DNA from: Epiperipatus broadwayi
Lineage: Eukaryota; Onychophora; Udeonychophora; Euonychophora; Peripatidae
DNA length: 64,000 nt
Direction of reading: 5' to 3'
NCBI GenBank assembly: GCA_028023455.1
Contig: JAQFVV010006341.1
Location: 436,001 to 500,000 of the forward strand
Position numbers and translations under genes: made by a program. Positions 23,170 through 35,399 of this stretch are shown one piece after another. Each line of letters starts with the position of its first letter. Positions within the stretch are counted from its first letter, which is position 1. The notes below the pieces were generated by a model that saw nothing but the letters and a program-made list of their open reading frames with translations, was not told the DNA's origin and ran no database searches.

Positions 23170-23700
23170 TTTATGTCATCTACTGTATACTTTAGTAACT
23201 AATAGATGCCAGATGATAGTACTTAGTAAATCCCTATCCAATGCTGTACTATCTAATATCACCGGACAAGTTTCAAGCTTGTGGTTTTCATCACTGAAGA
23301 GCTTTGGATCTTGGAATAGTACCCTTAGATCTTTAGAATGCAGTGCACCTTCGTTTAGCAACCAACATTTATTCCTCTTTTTAACTATTAGCTTAAGTGT
23401 TTCAATCTAAGTTTGTAAAATCATATTTCTATATAACTATACAAACAAGTTGGCTTAGATTAAAAATATTTAGATATTTTTTAATTTGGGCTGCTAGCTT
23501 GTTTGTTAAAAACCGAGATAAATGATGATGCATAAAGGTCCAAATGCACTATTCCACAATTCAAAACTCCTCAATGATGAAAACCATAAGCTTGAAACTA
23601 ATCTGGGGATAGTGGACAGGAAAGCATTGAATAGAAATTTATTAAGCACTATCTAGTCTGGCATCTATTAATTAGAACTTATATTAGGTAACATGGTGGT
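23170..23700. mobile_element. family H foldback, diverged
   Basis: The left arm (23170-23360) and right arm (23560-23700) are inverted copies: CAAGTTTCAAGCTTGTGG on the left against CATAAGCTTGAAACTAATC on the right. In each arm the hammerhead core is damaged at its first position: GTGATGA in the left arm (read on the minus strand) and ATGATGA in the right. GAAAC is retained. Old, inactive copy. The two open frames at 23176-23410 are shadows of this repeat. Confidence 0.6.
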
Positions 23701-23749
23701 GTAAAAATAAAAAAATATGCTGCTAAAATAGCAATAACTTAGCTGAAGT

Positions 23750-24865
23750 CTTGTGACAGAATTAACTGATATTTAATTAGAAGGAATTTCAGACAAACTT
23801 CTAAAGTAGATATTAAAATATGCAAAAGAATTAAATAGTAAATGCAGTTTACATGATATATAAAAATTGAGATGAATATAGAGGTCTGCTTGATGTTATG
23901 GAAATTGAAAATACATAATAAAATATTGCAATATAATAGGATCAGTATTGAAGCTGAAGATGTTTGTGATAAAAGTAAAAGAAGGGAATTAATAGATAAG
24001 TGACAATTGATTCAGATACAACAGAATCTCTTAAGAAATGAATCAAACAGTTTTATGTGACATTGGACAGAAAATGTTTTATGTTTAATATTAGAATGAA
24101 ACAGTTTTAGTAAAGATAAAGAGTAAAATTATGAAAAATGTATGAAGAGGGGAAAGCTTCTTTTTTTTAAAGAATGGATGAGAAGTCAGGAATAAATTAC
24201 TAGGGAAATGAAAAGGTTGTTTGAGAAATTGTATAGAAGGAATATATATGATTGACTATATGCAGTATATATAAATTGATAACTAATCCATTATATGTAG
24301 CTTCATACAAGAAATGGATTTCATCAGAAATTGAAAATTTGGAGAATTGATAATTATGGATATTGGTATAGAATAAAGTAAAATGATTGCCATTAATAAA
24401 GGGAATGTAGAAAGAAAAAAATGTTAAGAATACACTAATTATCTGAAAGAAAAATATATTCTTCAAGAAGTATAACCACTGTTTTCTATTGTATTGCCCA
24501 ATGTATATTATATAATATTCAATTGACCAAACACTTTACTACTTTTACAATGCTTTATTATCCACCCTTACCTGCTACATCTCCTAATCTTAGGAGATAT
24601 GGCGTTCTAAAGAAGATTTCTGGAGCAATTGAAACTGTTAACTGCAGGAAAGGGTGGATAATAAAGCATTGTAAAAGTAGTGAAGTGTTTGGTCAATTGA
24701 ATATTATATGAGAAAAATGTTATGACAGATATATATGGAAATGTATAGATGGATAATTTATAGTGTAAGTCATGACAGGATTTTTAAACTTAATAAAAAA
24801 ATGAATAAGTTGAGTGATGTAGATTGTATAGAAGTGTGGAAAATGTGAAACAATGGAATATGTAT
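23750..24865 (+). mobile_element. possible LINE relic, purine-rich
   Basis: The plus strand has the A/G-rich look of the LINE coding strands in this window. It ends, near 24830-24860, in a frame reading KCGKCETMEYV. This resembles the C-x2-C...E-T-x-E-H knuckle found at the C-terminus of many LINE proteins. Nothing upstream could be aligned with confidence. A separate inverted-repeat element interrupts it at 24511-24708. Confidence 0.3.
24511..24708. mobile_element. inverted-repeat element with ~65-bp near-perfect arms
   Basis: Left arm 24511-24575 (TATAATATTCAATTGACCAA ... ACCTGC) and right arm 24644-24708 (GCAGG ... TTGGTCAATTGAATATTATA) are almost perfectly complementary, including a shared TACTACTTTTACAATGCTTT / inverse block. 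The spacer is about 70 bp. The high arm identity suggests either recent insertion or gene conversion between the arms. The reading frame at 24523-24711 is incidental. Confidence 0.8.
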
Positions 24866-27055
24866 TGTAACAGTCACATTTGAACATCCACGCAACAAAA
24901 TCCAGAGTTTTGGTAAATTATACCAAGGCTGAAATCTGACCGCACCTCAGCTCCTTCACCAACACTCCCTGACTTACTACCTTATGAATGACATATATGA
25001 GGTTACACTTGTAATCTCTCAATTTCCGCGCCAGCAATAGCAAAGGGTAAAACGAGAGACTCGGGGATATTTAACTAAATATTTATAGCTTAATCAAACA
25101 CACTCACACAACCTATGGCTGATTATCTAATGCATATAAAATCATTATGGATGGTGGTTTAATATAAATAAAGTGAATAATACTGCAGACGTTAATAGAT
25201 TTTAAAATTATTTAATATTGACAAAACACAAATAATAACAATTAAATGTACTGGATATTCCACTCGCAGGTGGGATGGTGAAAATACGAACTACACGTTC
25301 TGTAATCAATTGTGAAAATACAAACTACACGTTCTGTAATCACTTGTACGTAACGATCATTATTCTATTATATCGTTTATACGTTAATAATTATTTTACG
25401 TCTATACTGATGTCTAGATTATGTCTGCCATTCCTACTCCGTATATTAAGGGTTAAACTCTAAGAGAGTGGCAAATTTATACAATGTGTACTTAAATTTA
25501 TCAATATGTGAGGAGCAGTCAATGTGCTCTTTATGTAGATATTCTTAGATAAACTAGATCTTAGGTTCAGATCAATGCTGAACAATTAATATACAGTAGA
25601 TGAACTGGCGTTTTGTAGCATAACTTCTGAGGCTACGGCGCTATGCAAATTACATCAGATGCGGCTTGAATGTGCTTTTACTCATGAGATTCAGTAACGT
25701 TTACTCGGTTCTCAGATACCGCTCTCCTGCTATACATGAACTTTTAGTTCGGATGCTCGAACAGCCATGATATAAGATGCTGGATTCCGGTGTTCCAGTT
25801 TTTAAAGGAGGAAATGGGAATGACCCTTAAAATCATTATCCCATTCAAGAGGAGGCTGCCCGAACTAAGGATGATAAGATAGCCCTTAAAACTTAATCTT
25901 ATCTTAATAATTATATGATAGCAAGATGGAATGCACCTCAGTGCTTTGTAAAAACTCATTCACAACGCTTTTGGAATCTTAATTATAACAACTAGTAAAG
26001 CGCGAAATCTATAGTTTCTTCTGCAAACTACCCTACGCCAGTTAGTTAAACACTGAAATTGTGCTAAAGAGGACTTTATTAAAATTGATCTAGTTTATTA
26101 ATTAACTACATATTATATGCAATTACATTAAGGGGGTCTAAAGCATATCTGGGGCTTAAACTTGGCTAACTACTGAATATGCCTTAAATTATCACTCTCT
26201 TTTATTTAACCAAACAAAAACTTTTAATAAGCAACATATGTGAATTTAAGCTACGCATAGCAGTTCAAATAATACATCAAAGTAGGTTTCGGACCAGAGA
26301 CAATCTATAGATACGCCAAACAGCATAATTACTTTACTTGAGAACAAAACGTCTCTTTAAGTTATAATAATTAATAGTCTCTGCTCCGAAGGCAAAGCAT
26401 AAATCAATAAATGCATTTTAACAAAATATATATATAGATGCAAAAGTATAGACGCAAATAGAGAAAATAATAAGACAAATAAGCTTTTATAAGTTGAATT
26501 TAAAAAAGAGATTTAGGAATTTGAAATCAGGCAAGATTTACATTTAACTTTTAACAGATTTTAAATTATACAGGTTGAGATACGTTTATCTAATACAGTT
26601 AATTACTTTAAGAGAGAATACACCTTTTAAACATAGTATGATTAATTTATAAAATTTGAATGGAAGAGTTTGTGCACATTATTTATTATATAGCTAGCTT
26701 TAGGAAAGATTTATAGATGGCTATAGCTTTTAGATTTAGTTTGATTGAGAAGTGGTTACCGGTTATTTATCTGGAGGCTTGCAGCTTGAAAGTATGAAAT
26801 ACACGCATGGACTGATTTATCTGCTGGTTCATCGTTGGGCTATTCTTTAAGTAGGGCTGTGGTTTGGATCTCCGGGCTCCATAAAACGGTTCTTGACCAT
26901 CGGGAAGATGGCCTTAGCTTTTCTAGCCACTTATTTGCATGGTAGAAACTGGGCCTGCTGCCTGGATATAAATTGAAACACGAGTCAAGCAAAATGGATG
27001 ACAATTTTCTTTCAACTGCCTTTTTTTATACTTTTTAACCCCCCCCCCTCTTACA
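24866..27055. mobile_element. possible long LTR-like insert
   Basis: A block of distinctly higher GC and different texture starts at TGTAACAGTCACA (24866), immediately after the LINE-like knuckle frame. It could end at CCCTCTTACA (27055), so the ends would be TGTAA...TTACA. I could not find a convincing target duplication, and similar-textured sequence continues to about 27.4 kb, so the right boundary is uncertain. No reading frame of note. A 34-bp tandem duplication lies inside at 25278-25345. Confidence 0.3.
25278..25345 (+). repeat. 34-bp tandem duplication
   Basis: GTGAAAATACGAACTACACG at 25278 recurs from 25312 with one or two changes. It includes the phrase GTTCTGTAATCA twice. Confidence 0.8.
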
Positions 27056-27469
27056 GTTCATTCACAATCTTTATTTTTAGACATTAAAATCTAAGAAGTC
27101 TTAATTGCATCAGCTTCAGACGAATCGGTTGATTGATTTCAGGTTTATTCATTGTTCCTTTTATTTTTCTCAGATTCTAGTTCCAATCTGGATTTCAGTG
27201 CAGGTTTAATTGTCCAACTTTTATTTTATTAAGAATCCTAAAATCTGGATTTGTACCGGCGGTGTCTCATGAGATTGGTAAAGTTCTTTTTTTAAACATT
27301 GGATTGCTTCTCCTTTTCTTTTACTGAAAGAGATTTAAGCTGCTAGCGTTTTATCCTAGACGTGAGACATCTACCGTTGTTTTTAGTTGCTCTACATGGT
27401 TAAGTAATTGGGTACTTTAAAGCCAGTTTGAAATACTTTAGAGAATTCTGTTCTTATCTATTACAATTT

Positions 27470-29960
27470 TTCCAGCTTGAAACCAATTCAATTATTTAAA
27501 ATCATAAGATGAATATTTATAAAATTATAAGGTGTGTACGTTATATAATGATAATATTATTCAGATGTGAATATACCATTTTTAGCAAATAAAATTATTA
27601 CAAAATATATACAATTATAGCAGATGTGTGTGCATATACAATTACACACATATACGTGTAAATATACATTTTTATACATGTTAAATTCCCAAGTATATTA
27701 TTATATATATGTGTACCTTTAGGGTTTGAACTAGGAAAATGAAGGCTACTGATTTCTAGAATAGGTGAAACGTATGATGATGAAATCATACTGTTTCAGT
27801 ATTATAGGGAAAGAGAGACGCTATTGTATTGGTGAAGGAAGGAATTTGTCCAATATTTGTAGAAATAGAGATTATTTGTTTGGAGAGAATATATGTTGCA
27901 ATTTAACATGCAAAAGATACAGGAGAGGAATAGAAATCATGAAGGATGCATGAAAAAATATGGTCATGGAACAAAACTATGCTTTTTTGAAATATTTTTC
28001 ATTAATATGTTTTTAAAAATTAATACATAAACTTATTATTTTCTAGCTTATATTGTATAAATCAAATCTTTATAAACAATATTTTAAAATGCATTTTTAA
28101 AGCTTCCATTTATCTAATTGCATTGGATCAACCTAATTTATACTTCTTTTTTTTTTTCTGAATATACAAAATCTATGTATTATTCTTACTTTCTTTATAG
28201 TTATTAATTTTTCATTGTATATTCTTTTCACAATTCAGTCTATGATCTGTATTTGAAAAATGAATATATTACTGATTTTGTATGTTCTTTTAATTGCTCC
28301 GTCACATTCTTAATCTATATGTATTTTATTTTTTAATAATGACTTCTAGATGGAAATGATACAAAATGATTAGTTATGTGATAATTAGAAGCAGACATCT
28401 TGAAAAGATTTTTATAAGAACCTAATAAATTTTATCTGATCATAAGTTGTTTATTATCAATGCTATTTAATGTTAATCAGTATTAAATATTTTATAAAGA
28501 AGTCAACGTTATGGATAATTTATAGTTTAAAAATTTACTATGTGAAATTATATATAATCAATTATAAAAACAAAAGACTATATATTCTTAATGTTTGAAC
28601 TTGATTCATTAACAACAATTAATTAAATAATTTAAAGATAGTTAATGGGATTTTGTCAAAATGTTAATTATTGTATGTAAATAAAGTTATTTAATTAAAA
28701 AGTAAGGTGATTTCTTCTTATATTTGTTTATGATTATTTCCAAATGGAAAAAGATAATATGGAGTTTTTATATCAGGTGATTATTTTTTGCAGTTTATAT
28801 ATATGTGTGAGTGCATTCTTCTAATAGATTGAAATACAATAAATTTTATGGAGGAAGATTGTATTCCTGGTCTAGTATTTGGTAATAAGATAATATGTTT
28901 GGGAAAAGTAATAATGGATTTTATGGAAAAGTCTCAAATGAAAACAGTGATATGTAAAAGGGGCAAATAAGTGAATGGTATCTGAGGCTATTCAAGTTGA
29001 TAATAATTTGGTCTTTTTATATTAGAGAAGTAAAGAATTAGTGAAATATTTTTGATAGATTATTATAACTTATGAATGAAAAAAAAAATGTTTAATCAGA
29101 TAACTTGAAAAAGATTATAAAGTTCTCTTATTATTCAATAATGTTTTCTTTTTTTTATTTGGGATAATACATATTTGGAAAATATGATGAAAGGGGCAAA
29201 GAAAATTTTTGGGATAGATACTTAAGAAGATTGCAATAAATAGAATGGTGGTCAATAAAAAAAGAACATGGAATATGTGAAACAAAAACAGTATAAATGA
29301 TAGTGAATAGAGAAATGACCTTGTTTAACACAAGGCTAGGATTTCTAGGATCTATTAAAAAAAGTAAATATGAAGATATAAATGTTGGTAAAATATAATC
29401 AAGAAGTAAGAAAGTGATAATTAACACATCTGATTAGATTTCTTAGAGGGAATAATTAAAAAAAAAAAAAGGAGAAAACACATAGATGTTGTGAATGCAT
29501 TCTTGTAAGCAAGTCATAGCTTTACCAAATGTTGTAAATGTGGCGAGAGTTTTTATGGGTTGTTTTTAATTTTACTTGGTTTCTGATCAATAACTAGTTG
29601 ATTCTGACCGACTGTCTGAAATGAAAAAAATTGTAAGCTTCCTTAGAAAAACTTGTCACCTGAAAAAAATTTAGTTTCAGTCAGCATATTGTGCTAGTCT
29701 TTATATGGTAATAGAAGAGAGAATATTAAACATTTGTTTTTGAAGTGAAATATATAGAAAAAGATTCAGGAAAAAATGTAAGAAGAATAAAAGAATTAGA
29801 ATTAATTAAACCACTTTTACTAAAAGAGAAGAAAAAGAAATGCATTCAAGGTAGATATAATTTAAAATCATCACTGGATAAGTGAAGTAGAAAAGCTTTC
29901 AAAGAATGAAATCATTTGATTTGGTAAAAGATTTCTGGAAGTAGGAACTTCATACAGAAA
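27470..29960 (+). other. AT-rich intron DNA, possible LINE remnant near its end
   Basis: Mostly unassigned. Around 29710-29750 a plus-strand frame reads RRENIKHLFLK, similar to the ENIRHLLIEC knuckle region of the LINE family in this window, and the surrounding 28.8-29.9 kb is purine-rich. The evidence is too thin to call an element outright. The frame at 27765-27953 has no recognisable domain. Confidence 0.25.
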
Positions 29961-30289
29961 CTTCATTTAAACACAAGTCGTCTTACATTTTATACCAGTT
30001 TTGAAAAGAACATGTTTAATTCAGAATTCTTAATAAGTTTTAGAAAATGTTCAGAAAGGAAATGCTGTTTACTTGGGGCAAAATATGTGATTGTAAATGA
30101 AGTTTTAGAAAAATATGTAAGACATGTTATATAAAAAAATACTTAAATTTTAGTTATTTGCAAGACTGTGATTTATGGTTAAGAGTAGAAGTGTTTAAAT
30201 TACTTTTGATGTGATTAATTTTTAAATTATAAGATGATTAAAATAGATATTAAAACAGTAGCAAAAATGTTCACTTAACAGTGCTACTT

Positions 30290-30480
30290 AATATAAGCTC
30301 TTGTAATCAATAGATGCTAGAAGGTTGTGCATCAAAATCCCTATCCAGAAGCTTTCTATCCAATATTTTCAGACTAGTTTCTAGCTTATGGATATTGGAT
30401 GGGAAGACATTGGATAGGGATTTTGGTGCTCCTTGTAGCATTTATTGATTACAAGAACTTACACTAAGTAGCAAACCACA
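30290..30480. mobile_element. family H foldback without hammerhead
   Basis: Inverted arms: CTTGTAATCAATAGATGCTA on the left, and TAGCATTTATTGATTACAAG on the right. The centre retains CAGACTAGTTTCTAGCTTATGG and is then cut short, so the core box is missing. Confidence 0.6.
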
Positions 30481-30512
30481 ATGTCTTACACATATGTCAT
30501 TGTTCACTATAT

Positions 30513-30546
30513 ATAGATAGATAGATAGATGGATGGATAGATAGAT
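30513..30546 (+). repeat. GATA/TAGA microsatellite
   Basis: About eight TAGA-type tetranucleotides, two of them changed to TGGA. Confidence 0.9.
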
Positions 30547-30608
30547 TACTACAGTTTAATTGTATGTGTCAAAACTTTGACAAAATCATTTAATGAAAGT
30601 ATATTAAT

Positions 30609-30956
30609 AATTTTTATTAGTCATTCATTACACTAGCGATTATCCAATAATGAATAATATTTCTATAGTAATTTTCACTACACCACTCACACAAGGTAGG
30701 GAAGAGATCCTGTTCGCTTTTTACATCTTATGGAGGAATGTAATCATAACATTTCACCAAAGAAGTGAAAAGATCTATGATCCCCAAGATGTACATTTCA
30801 TGCTGAACCAAATAGCTTACACATATTTTTATCATTGTTCAATAAAGTGGATAGAATTCTTTTCCTACTTTGTGTAAGAATGATATCATGTAAATTACAC
30901 TACAGAAATATTCATTATTGTATAATCTCTACTCTAATGAATGACTAATAAAAATT
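30609..30956. mobile_element. family S inverted-repeat element, best copy
   Basis: Arms of about 95 bp. Left: AATTTTTATTAGTCATTCAT ... AATATTTCTATAGTAATTTT ... CACACAAGG. The right end is its inverse, finishing CTCTAATGAATGACTAATAA then AAATT. The centre (about 160 bp) is non-coding; the open frame at 30650-30877 is a shadow. Related to 21190-21556 and 43091-43270. Likely a MITE. Confidence 0.7.
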
Positions 30957-31146
30957 TATTATCACGATTTCCTGTTTCCATATAATATATGTTATTAAAG
31001 GTGGCCATTGAATAAAAGGACACTATATCTAAGCTTTTTATTGATGAATGATAATCTTGGGATATAGATATAGCATTATCATTTATTATCCATCACTTTC
31101 TCAAACTCATAATAGATGGAGTTAAAGTAGAGAAAGAAGAGAAAGA

Positions 31147-31910
31147 ATGGAGCAAAATGTAATTGAGGAAGATAGGATAGAGTATGTTTGCAGTGGAGTG
31201 ACAGGAGATATGGGTGGAAAAATTAGTAGTGAAATGTTGATGGTTAGCCAAAGAATAAGTAAGATAGAGAATAAGGTAAAGGATGTAGAAGCAAAATTTA
31301 AATCATTAGAGACAAAGTGTGAGCAGATGAAGGAATTATTGAGTAGTAATGATAAGGAAGAAGTAGATAAAGAAGTTCAGAAAGTGGTAGAGAATGTTAT
31401 GGTTGAAGCAGAGAAAGTAGACTATGAGACAGTATTGATAGGAGATTCATTAATTAGAGAATGTGGAGATATAATTGCAAGGGAAAATTGAAATAGGTAT
31501 GTAAGTGTGTTTGCCTGGTGCTAGAATTAGGGATGTAGTAGATAAAGTAAAGAAGCAAGGGAATAGAAATGTGTATATTATGGTAGGGACTAATAATTTG
31601 TCAGAACCATCAGAGAGAGTAATGGATGAGTACATAGAATTGATTAGGAATTTGAGTGATTAAAGGAAGAGTAGGAATAGTTGGATTATTATCAAGATTT
31701 GACAAAAGGTATATGTTAGATAGGACATGTTCTATAAATGAGAGATTGAATAAATTGTGTGAGAGGAATGATGTCATGTTTGCAGATGTGTGGGGGGTTT
31801 TTTATTGGAAAGAGGGAGTTATATAGTAAAGATGAATTGCATTTAGGAAAGCAAGGTAGTGAAGTTTTAGGGAGTTTGATTTATATAGAATATAGTTCGG
31901 GGAACTTATA
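31147..31910 (+). pseudogene. LINE N-terminal region: coiled coil and SGNH/esterase domain
   Basis: The first 114 codons (31147-31491) are rich in heptad-like charged residues (ISKIENKVKDVEAKFKSLE), predicting a coiled coil. They run into TVLIGDSLIRECG, the GDS block of SGNH hydrolases. After a frameshift at about 31490 come the blocks LPGARIRDVVDKV and VYIMVGTNNLSE (the GTND-type block). A later frame (about 31826) reads SKDELHLGKQGSEVLG, the terminal D-x-x-H block carrying the catalytic Asp and His. All three catalytic blocks are therefore recognisable, although the frame is broken. In LINEs this domain is thought to act in nucleic-acid or membrane association rather than as a metabolic esterase. 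Confidence 0.65.
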
Positions 31911-32119
31911 AAGAGGGGTGGGTTTTTAAATGGCAGTGTTATCAGAAAGAAGAAGAATGGACAGAATGTAAGTAATAATCAAAGGGTAGCTGATTTAGAT
32001 ATAAATATAGATGTGGAGAGGGAATGAGTCTATAAAATTAATAGTAAGCAAATTATTTATAAATATAATGGAGAAGAAAGAGTCAAAATAATTTATAAAA
32101 GAGTAGTTAAAAAAATATT

Positions 32120-32830
32120 AAAATTGGGTATTTGAATATGCAAGGTGGTAGGAGACCAGAAAAGTGGCTGGAATTAAAGCAATTAAAAATGAAGAGCTTG
32201 AGGTATTAGTAGTAGAAATACATCTAAGAGAAGAAGAAGAACTTATTCTGGAAGACTTTGTATGGCAGGGTATAAATAGACAAGAAAAAGAAAGAAGAGG
32301 TGGTGATATAGGAGTTACGTCAAAAAAATATTTAAATACTGTTAAATGTCAAGAACATTTGTGGTTTGAGGTAAAGTTAGGAAGACAAGAAATGGATGGT
32401 GGCTGTAGTATATATAGCCACTGATGATAGTCAAATTATAATGGAGTGGAATAGTAGAATGTATGAATGCTTAGTTAAGGATATACAGAGTTTCAAAGAA
32501 AAAGCGAAGAGAAAAATGGTTATAGGGGATATGAATGGGCATATTGAAGAAATTGATGATGTAAATAATAAGAATGGACAGCTTTTGAAGACGTTTTGTC
32601 AGAGAGTGAATTTAACCATTGGGAATTTATCGAATGTTTATGAGGGACAATACACATGGTCTAAAAATAATATATTCTACTCGTAGATTATGTATTAGTA
32701 GAGAAAGAGGGAATGAATAAAGTACAGAAAATTAAGGTGTTTGATAATAAGGAGAGTATGTAATAGTGATCATAACTTCTTTATAATAGAAATGGTTAGT
32801 AATGTGATGAAAAATAGTAATAAAAGTAGA
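32120..32830 (+). pseudogene. LINE AP-like endonuclease domain
   Basis: Fragments of the exonuclease-endonuclease-phosphatase fold in order: GYLNMQGGR (start of the domain), EELEVLVVEIHLREEEEL (with the E-x-H-L catalytic block), VIGDMNGHIEEIDD (GDxN block), TLGN-like turn with YTWSK, and CNSDHNFFIIEM (SDH block with the catalytic His). This enzyme nicks target DNA to prime reverse transcription. At least two frame changes (near 32400 and 32690) inactivate it. Confidence 0.7.
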
Positions 32831-33399
32831 AATGATAGTGAAAGATGTGGATGGAGAGTGAATTATAAGAATAAGTTGGAAGAGTATAAAATAAAAGTTG
32901 AAGAAACCATGGAAGAGTTGGTTGGGGACGAGTATAAGGACTGGTATGGTGAAGTAGGGTTTAGGTGAGAATACCGAGAAGAATAAAAGTAATAGGAAAG
33001 TGAGAGTTAATAAAAGTGTAAAAGAGAGAAAAAAGCATGCAGAGAATGTAAGTGTGCTATTAAGAACAAAGAAAGTGAAAAAGATGTTAATACTAAATGT
33101 GAAAAGTACTTAGAGAAAAAAAGAAGTTGGCTGAAATAGATAATTATAAGGAGAGAATGAAATTGAATAGTAAACTGCTGGAAGATATTAATAAAAGTGG
33201 AAGAGATGGGAGTAAAAAATTTTGGGAGTACATTAAAAGAAGGAACATAGCGGAGAGAGAATTAGTTTTACTAGATGATGAGAAAATAGAATGTATTATA
33301 GAGAAGAATTTGAGATAGTTTTAAACAAGTATGTAATGGATATAGAAAAGATGTTAGATGTGAAGGACACAGGGATAGCAAACATGAGAGCATATAGTA

Positions 33400-34535
33400 A
33401 TGGGAATATACAATTTACAGAAAATGAACTGAATGAGACAAGAAATTGAAAGGTGGAAAGGCAAGAGGTTTGGATGAATGGGCAGCAGAGATGGTTATGA
33501 ATTTAGGGCAGAAGTCAAAATTAAAACTATTATCATATTTTAATAAGATGGCACAGAAGAGAGAATTTCCAGGTAGTTGCAGTAATACAAGGATAAGGCT
33601 ATTATTTAAAGGAAGGGTAAGGATCATAGAAAGCTAAACAATTATAGATCGATAGCAGTCAGTGCTATATAAAAAATTTTCATATATAGTGGCTGGAAGA
33701 GTTTGCAAAATGAATGGAAGAAAATAATATAGTGGTAGAAATGCAAGGAGGTTTTCGATAGATAGGCATATAAGAAATAGTTTATTTGTAGTCACACAAC
33801 TTATGGATATGAGTAGGAATGCAAGTAGACATATATGGTTTTTATAGATATAGAGAAGGCGTATGATAGAGTAGTAAATTTGGGAATGGATGGAGCTTTA
33901 GTGGATATTATTAAGAAATTATATGAAAATAATTACTACATGTATCACTTAGGGAATATAGCATCAGTTAAAGTTAAAAATGGGGTGGGACTAAGGCAAG
34001 GATGTCCTCTGTCACCTATTTTGTTTTTGTTGTATTTGAGAGAAATGGAGAGAGCAATATAAAGACTAGGAAGAGGGGTAGAGATACCATTAGTGGGTGG
34101 CAAGGGAGTATATACATTGCCTGGTCTTTTATTTGCAGATGTTTTTTTGTGTGCAGAAAGAAGGGAAGTTATGCTGAGGACATGCACGAGAGTGGGTAAA
34201 GAGGTGGGAATTAAATTTAATGAAGAAAAATCAAAAGTAATGATGATTAATATTGGGGAAAGAGAAGACAAAGAATGTTTATTGTTAATCAGAGAAATTG
34301 CTTGGATGGATGGGAGAAAAAATTGATAAATGAAGCAAAGAAAAGAAAGGGATTGATAATGAAATTAACAGTGTTCTGTAATAAATATGATGTAGCTAGA
34401 ATTGTATGGAAGGGAGTAGCAGTAGCAGGATTAACATATGGTAATGATGCGTTATGTATTAGTAAAGGATTATTAGATAACTTAGAAAAAATACAAAGAG
34501 TAGTAGGAAGACATGCATTAGATGCAGAAGTGTAG
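33400..34535 (+). pseudogene. LINE reverse transcriptase domain
   Basis: Palm motifs are visible in broken frames: KARGLDEWAAEMV and RIRLLFKG before the palm, then FIDIEKAYDRVV (first catalytic Asp) at 33835-33872. After these come VGLRQGCPLSPILFLLY at 33988-34040 and LLFADVFLCAERRE at about 34124, where the second of the paired catalytic aspartates is Val. The thumb region follows (KRKGLIMKLTVF, GLTYGNDALC, GRHALDAEV). It matches the minus-strand copy at 18346-20290 block for block. The missing aspartate alone would kill activity. Confidence 0.8.
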
Positions 34536-34859
34536 ATGGCAATTCAAGGAAAATGGTATGGTCAAGTTTTTATATGAGAGATGCAAAAAGCAAAATGAAA
34601 ATGATCAGTAGATTGCAGTTTATGGATAATAAAAGAATAACCAAAATAGTTTTTAATTGCTATGAATAAAGGGCAGGCAACAAGATGAGTGCGAAAGGTA
34701 ATACATTATGCAGAAGATTTAGATAAAGAATTTATGTCAGTATACTTATACAAAAGGTGGGATGATTGTGTTAGGAGAATTGTTGAATGTTTTAGGGTTA
34801 AGGAATGGGATAGAAGAATAGATGCATTAATAAAGAATAGAGAGTTGGAAAGCTAGTAT

Positions 34860-35262
34860 GGAGAGTAAAAAGAATTTAAATATTTATAGAAGTAAACAGA
34901 ATATTGGGTGTGAGTTACTTTATGATAATAGCAAGGAAAGTAGTTTACTGTTTAAGACTCGAATGGGATCTTTAGCAACAAGGGAATATACATGTAAATG
35001 AAGAAATATGGGTGATTTAGTCTGCAAGCTGTGTAAGGAAGGTATAGAAAATATTAGGCATCTGTTAATTGAATGTAAATGCCTGCAACCAAGAAAACTA
35101 CAAATAATGAAGTTGTGGAAGAATAAATATGAACAAAGTGATTATACAGAAAGTGAATTATTGGTTTTTATGCTGGGTTTGGGAAAAGATAAGGGGGTTT
35201 TAGATCTAAAGGCCATGGAGTTGATAAAGATTATGTTGTGGAAATGGGATGAAGCAGGATAG
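34860..35262 (+). pseudogene. LINE C-terminal zinc-knuckle region
   Basis: From 35008 the frame reads MGDLVCKLCKEGIENIRHLL then IECKCL, a C-x2-C-x(8)-H-x4-C arrangement probably involved in RNA or DNA binding. It ends with LGLGKDKGVLDLKAMEL and KIMLWKWDEAG. The same region is the most frequently preserved part in the truncated copies, as expected for its 3' position. Confidence 0.75.
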
Positions 35263-35399
35263 AAAAGAATATGGGAAAACTTGGGGTGGGGAGTGGAAAA
35301 GTGTTCAAAGTGGACACAGGTTTCTCTGGACATAGTTGCTGAGAGATTCCTGATTCCATATAAGGAGAAGTCACAGTGCATCACTCCTAATAGTACATA

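Larger units (their letters stand above)
31100..35395 (+). mobile_element. nearly full-length non-LTR retrotransposon (LINE), inactivated
   Basis: One plus-strand element with its domains in order. The first is a coiled-coil region, followed by an SGNH hydrolase/esterase-like domain. Then come an AP-type endonuclease, a reverse transcriptase and a C-terminal C-C-H-C knuckle. The element closes with a 3' untranslated region ending AGGAGAAGTCACAGTGCATC. Frameshifts and stops break every domain, and the reverse transcriptase catalytic pair reads FADV instead of FADD. An esterase domain before the endonuclease is known from CR1/L2-type ORF1 proteins, so I place it tentatively near that group. It is the source-type copy for the truncated fragments at 2.0, 17.8-20.3 and 20.5-20.9 kb. 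Confidence 0.85.
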
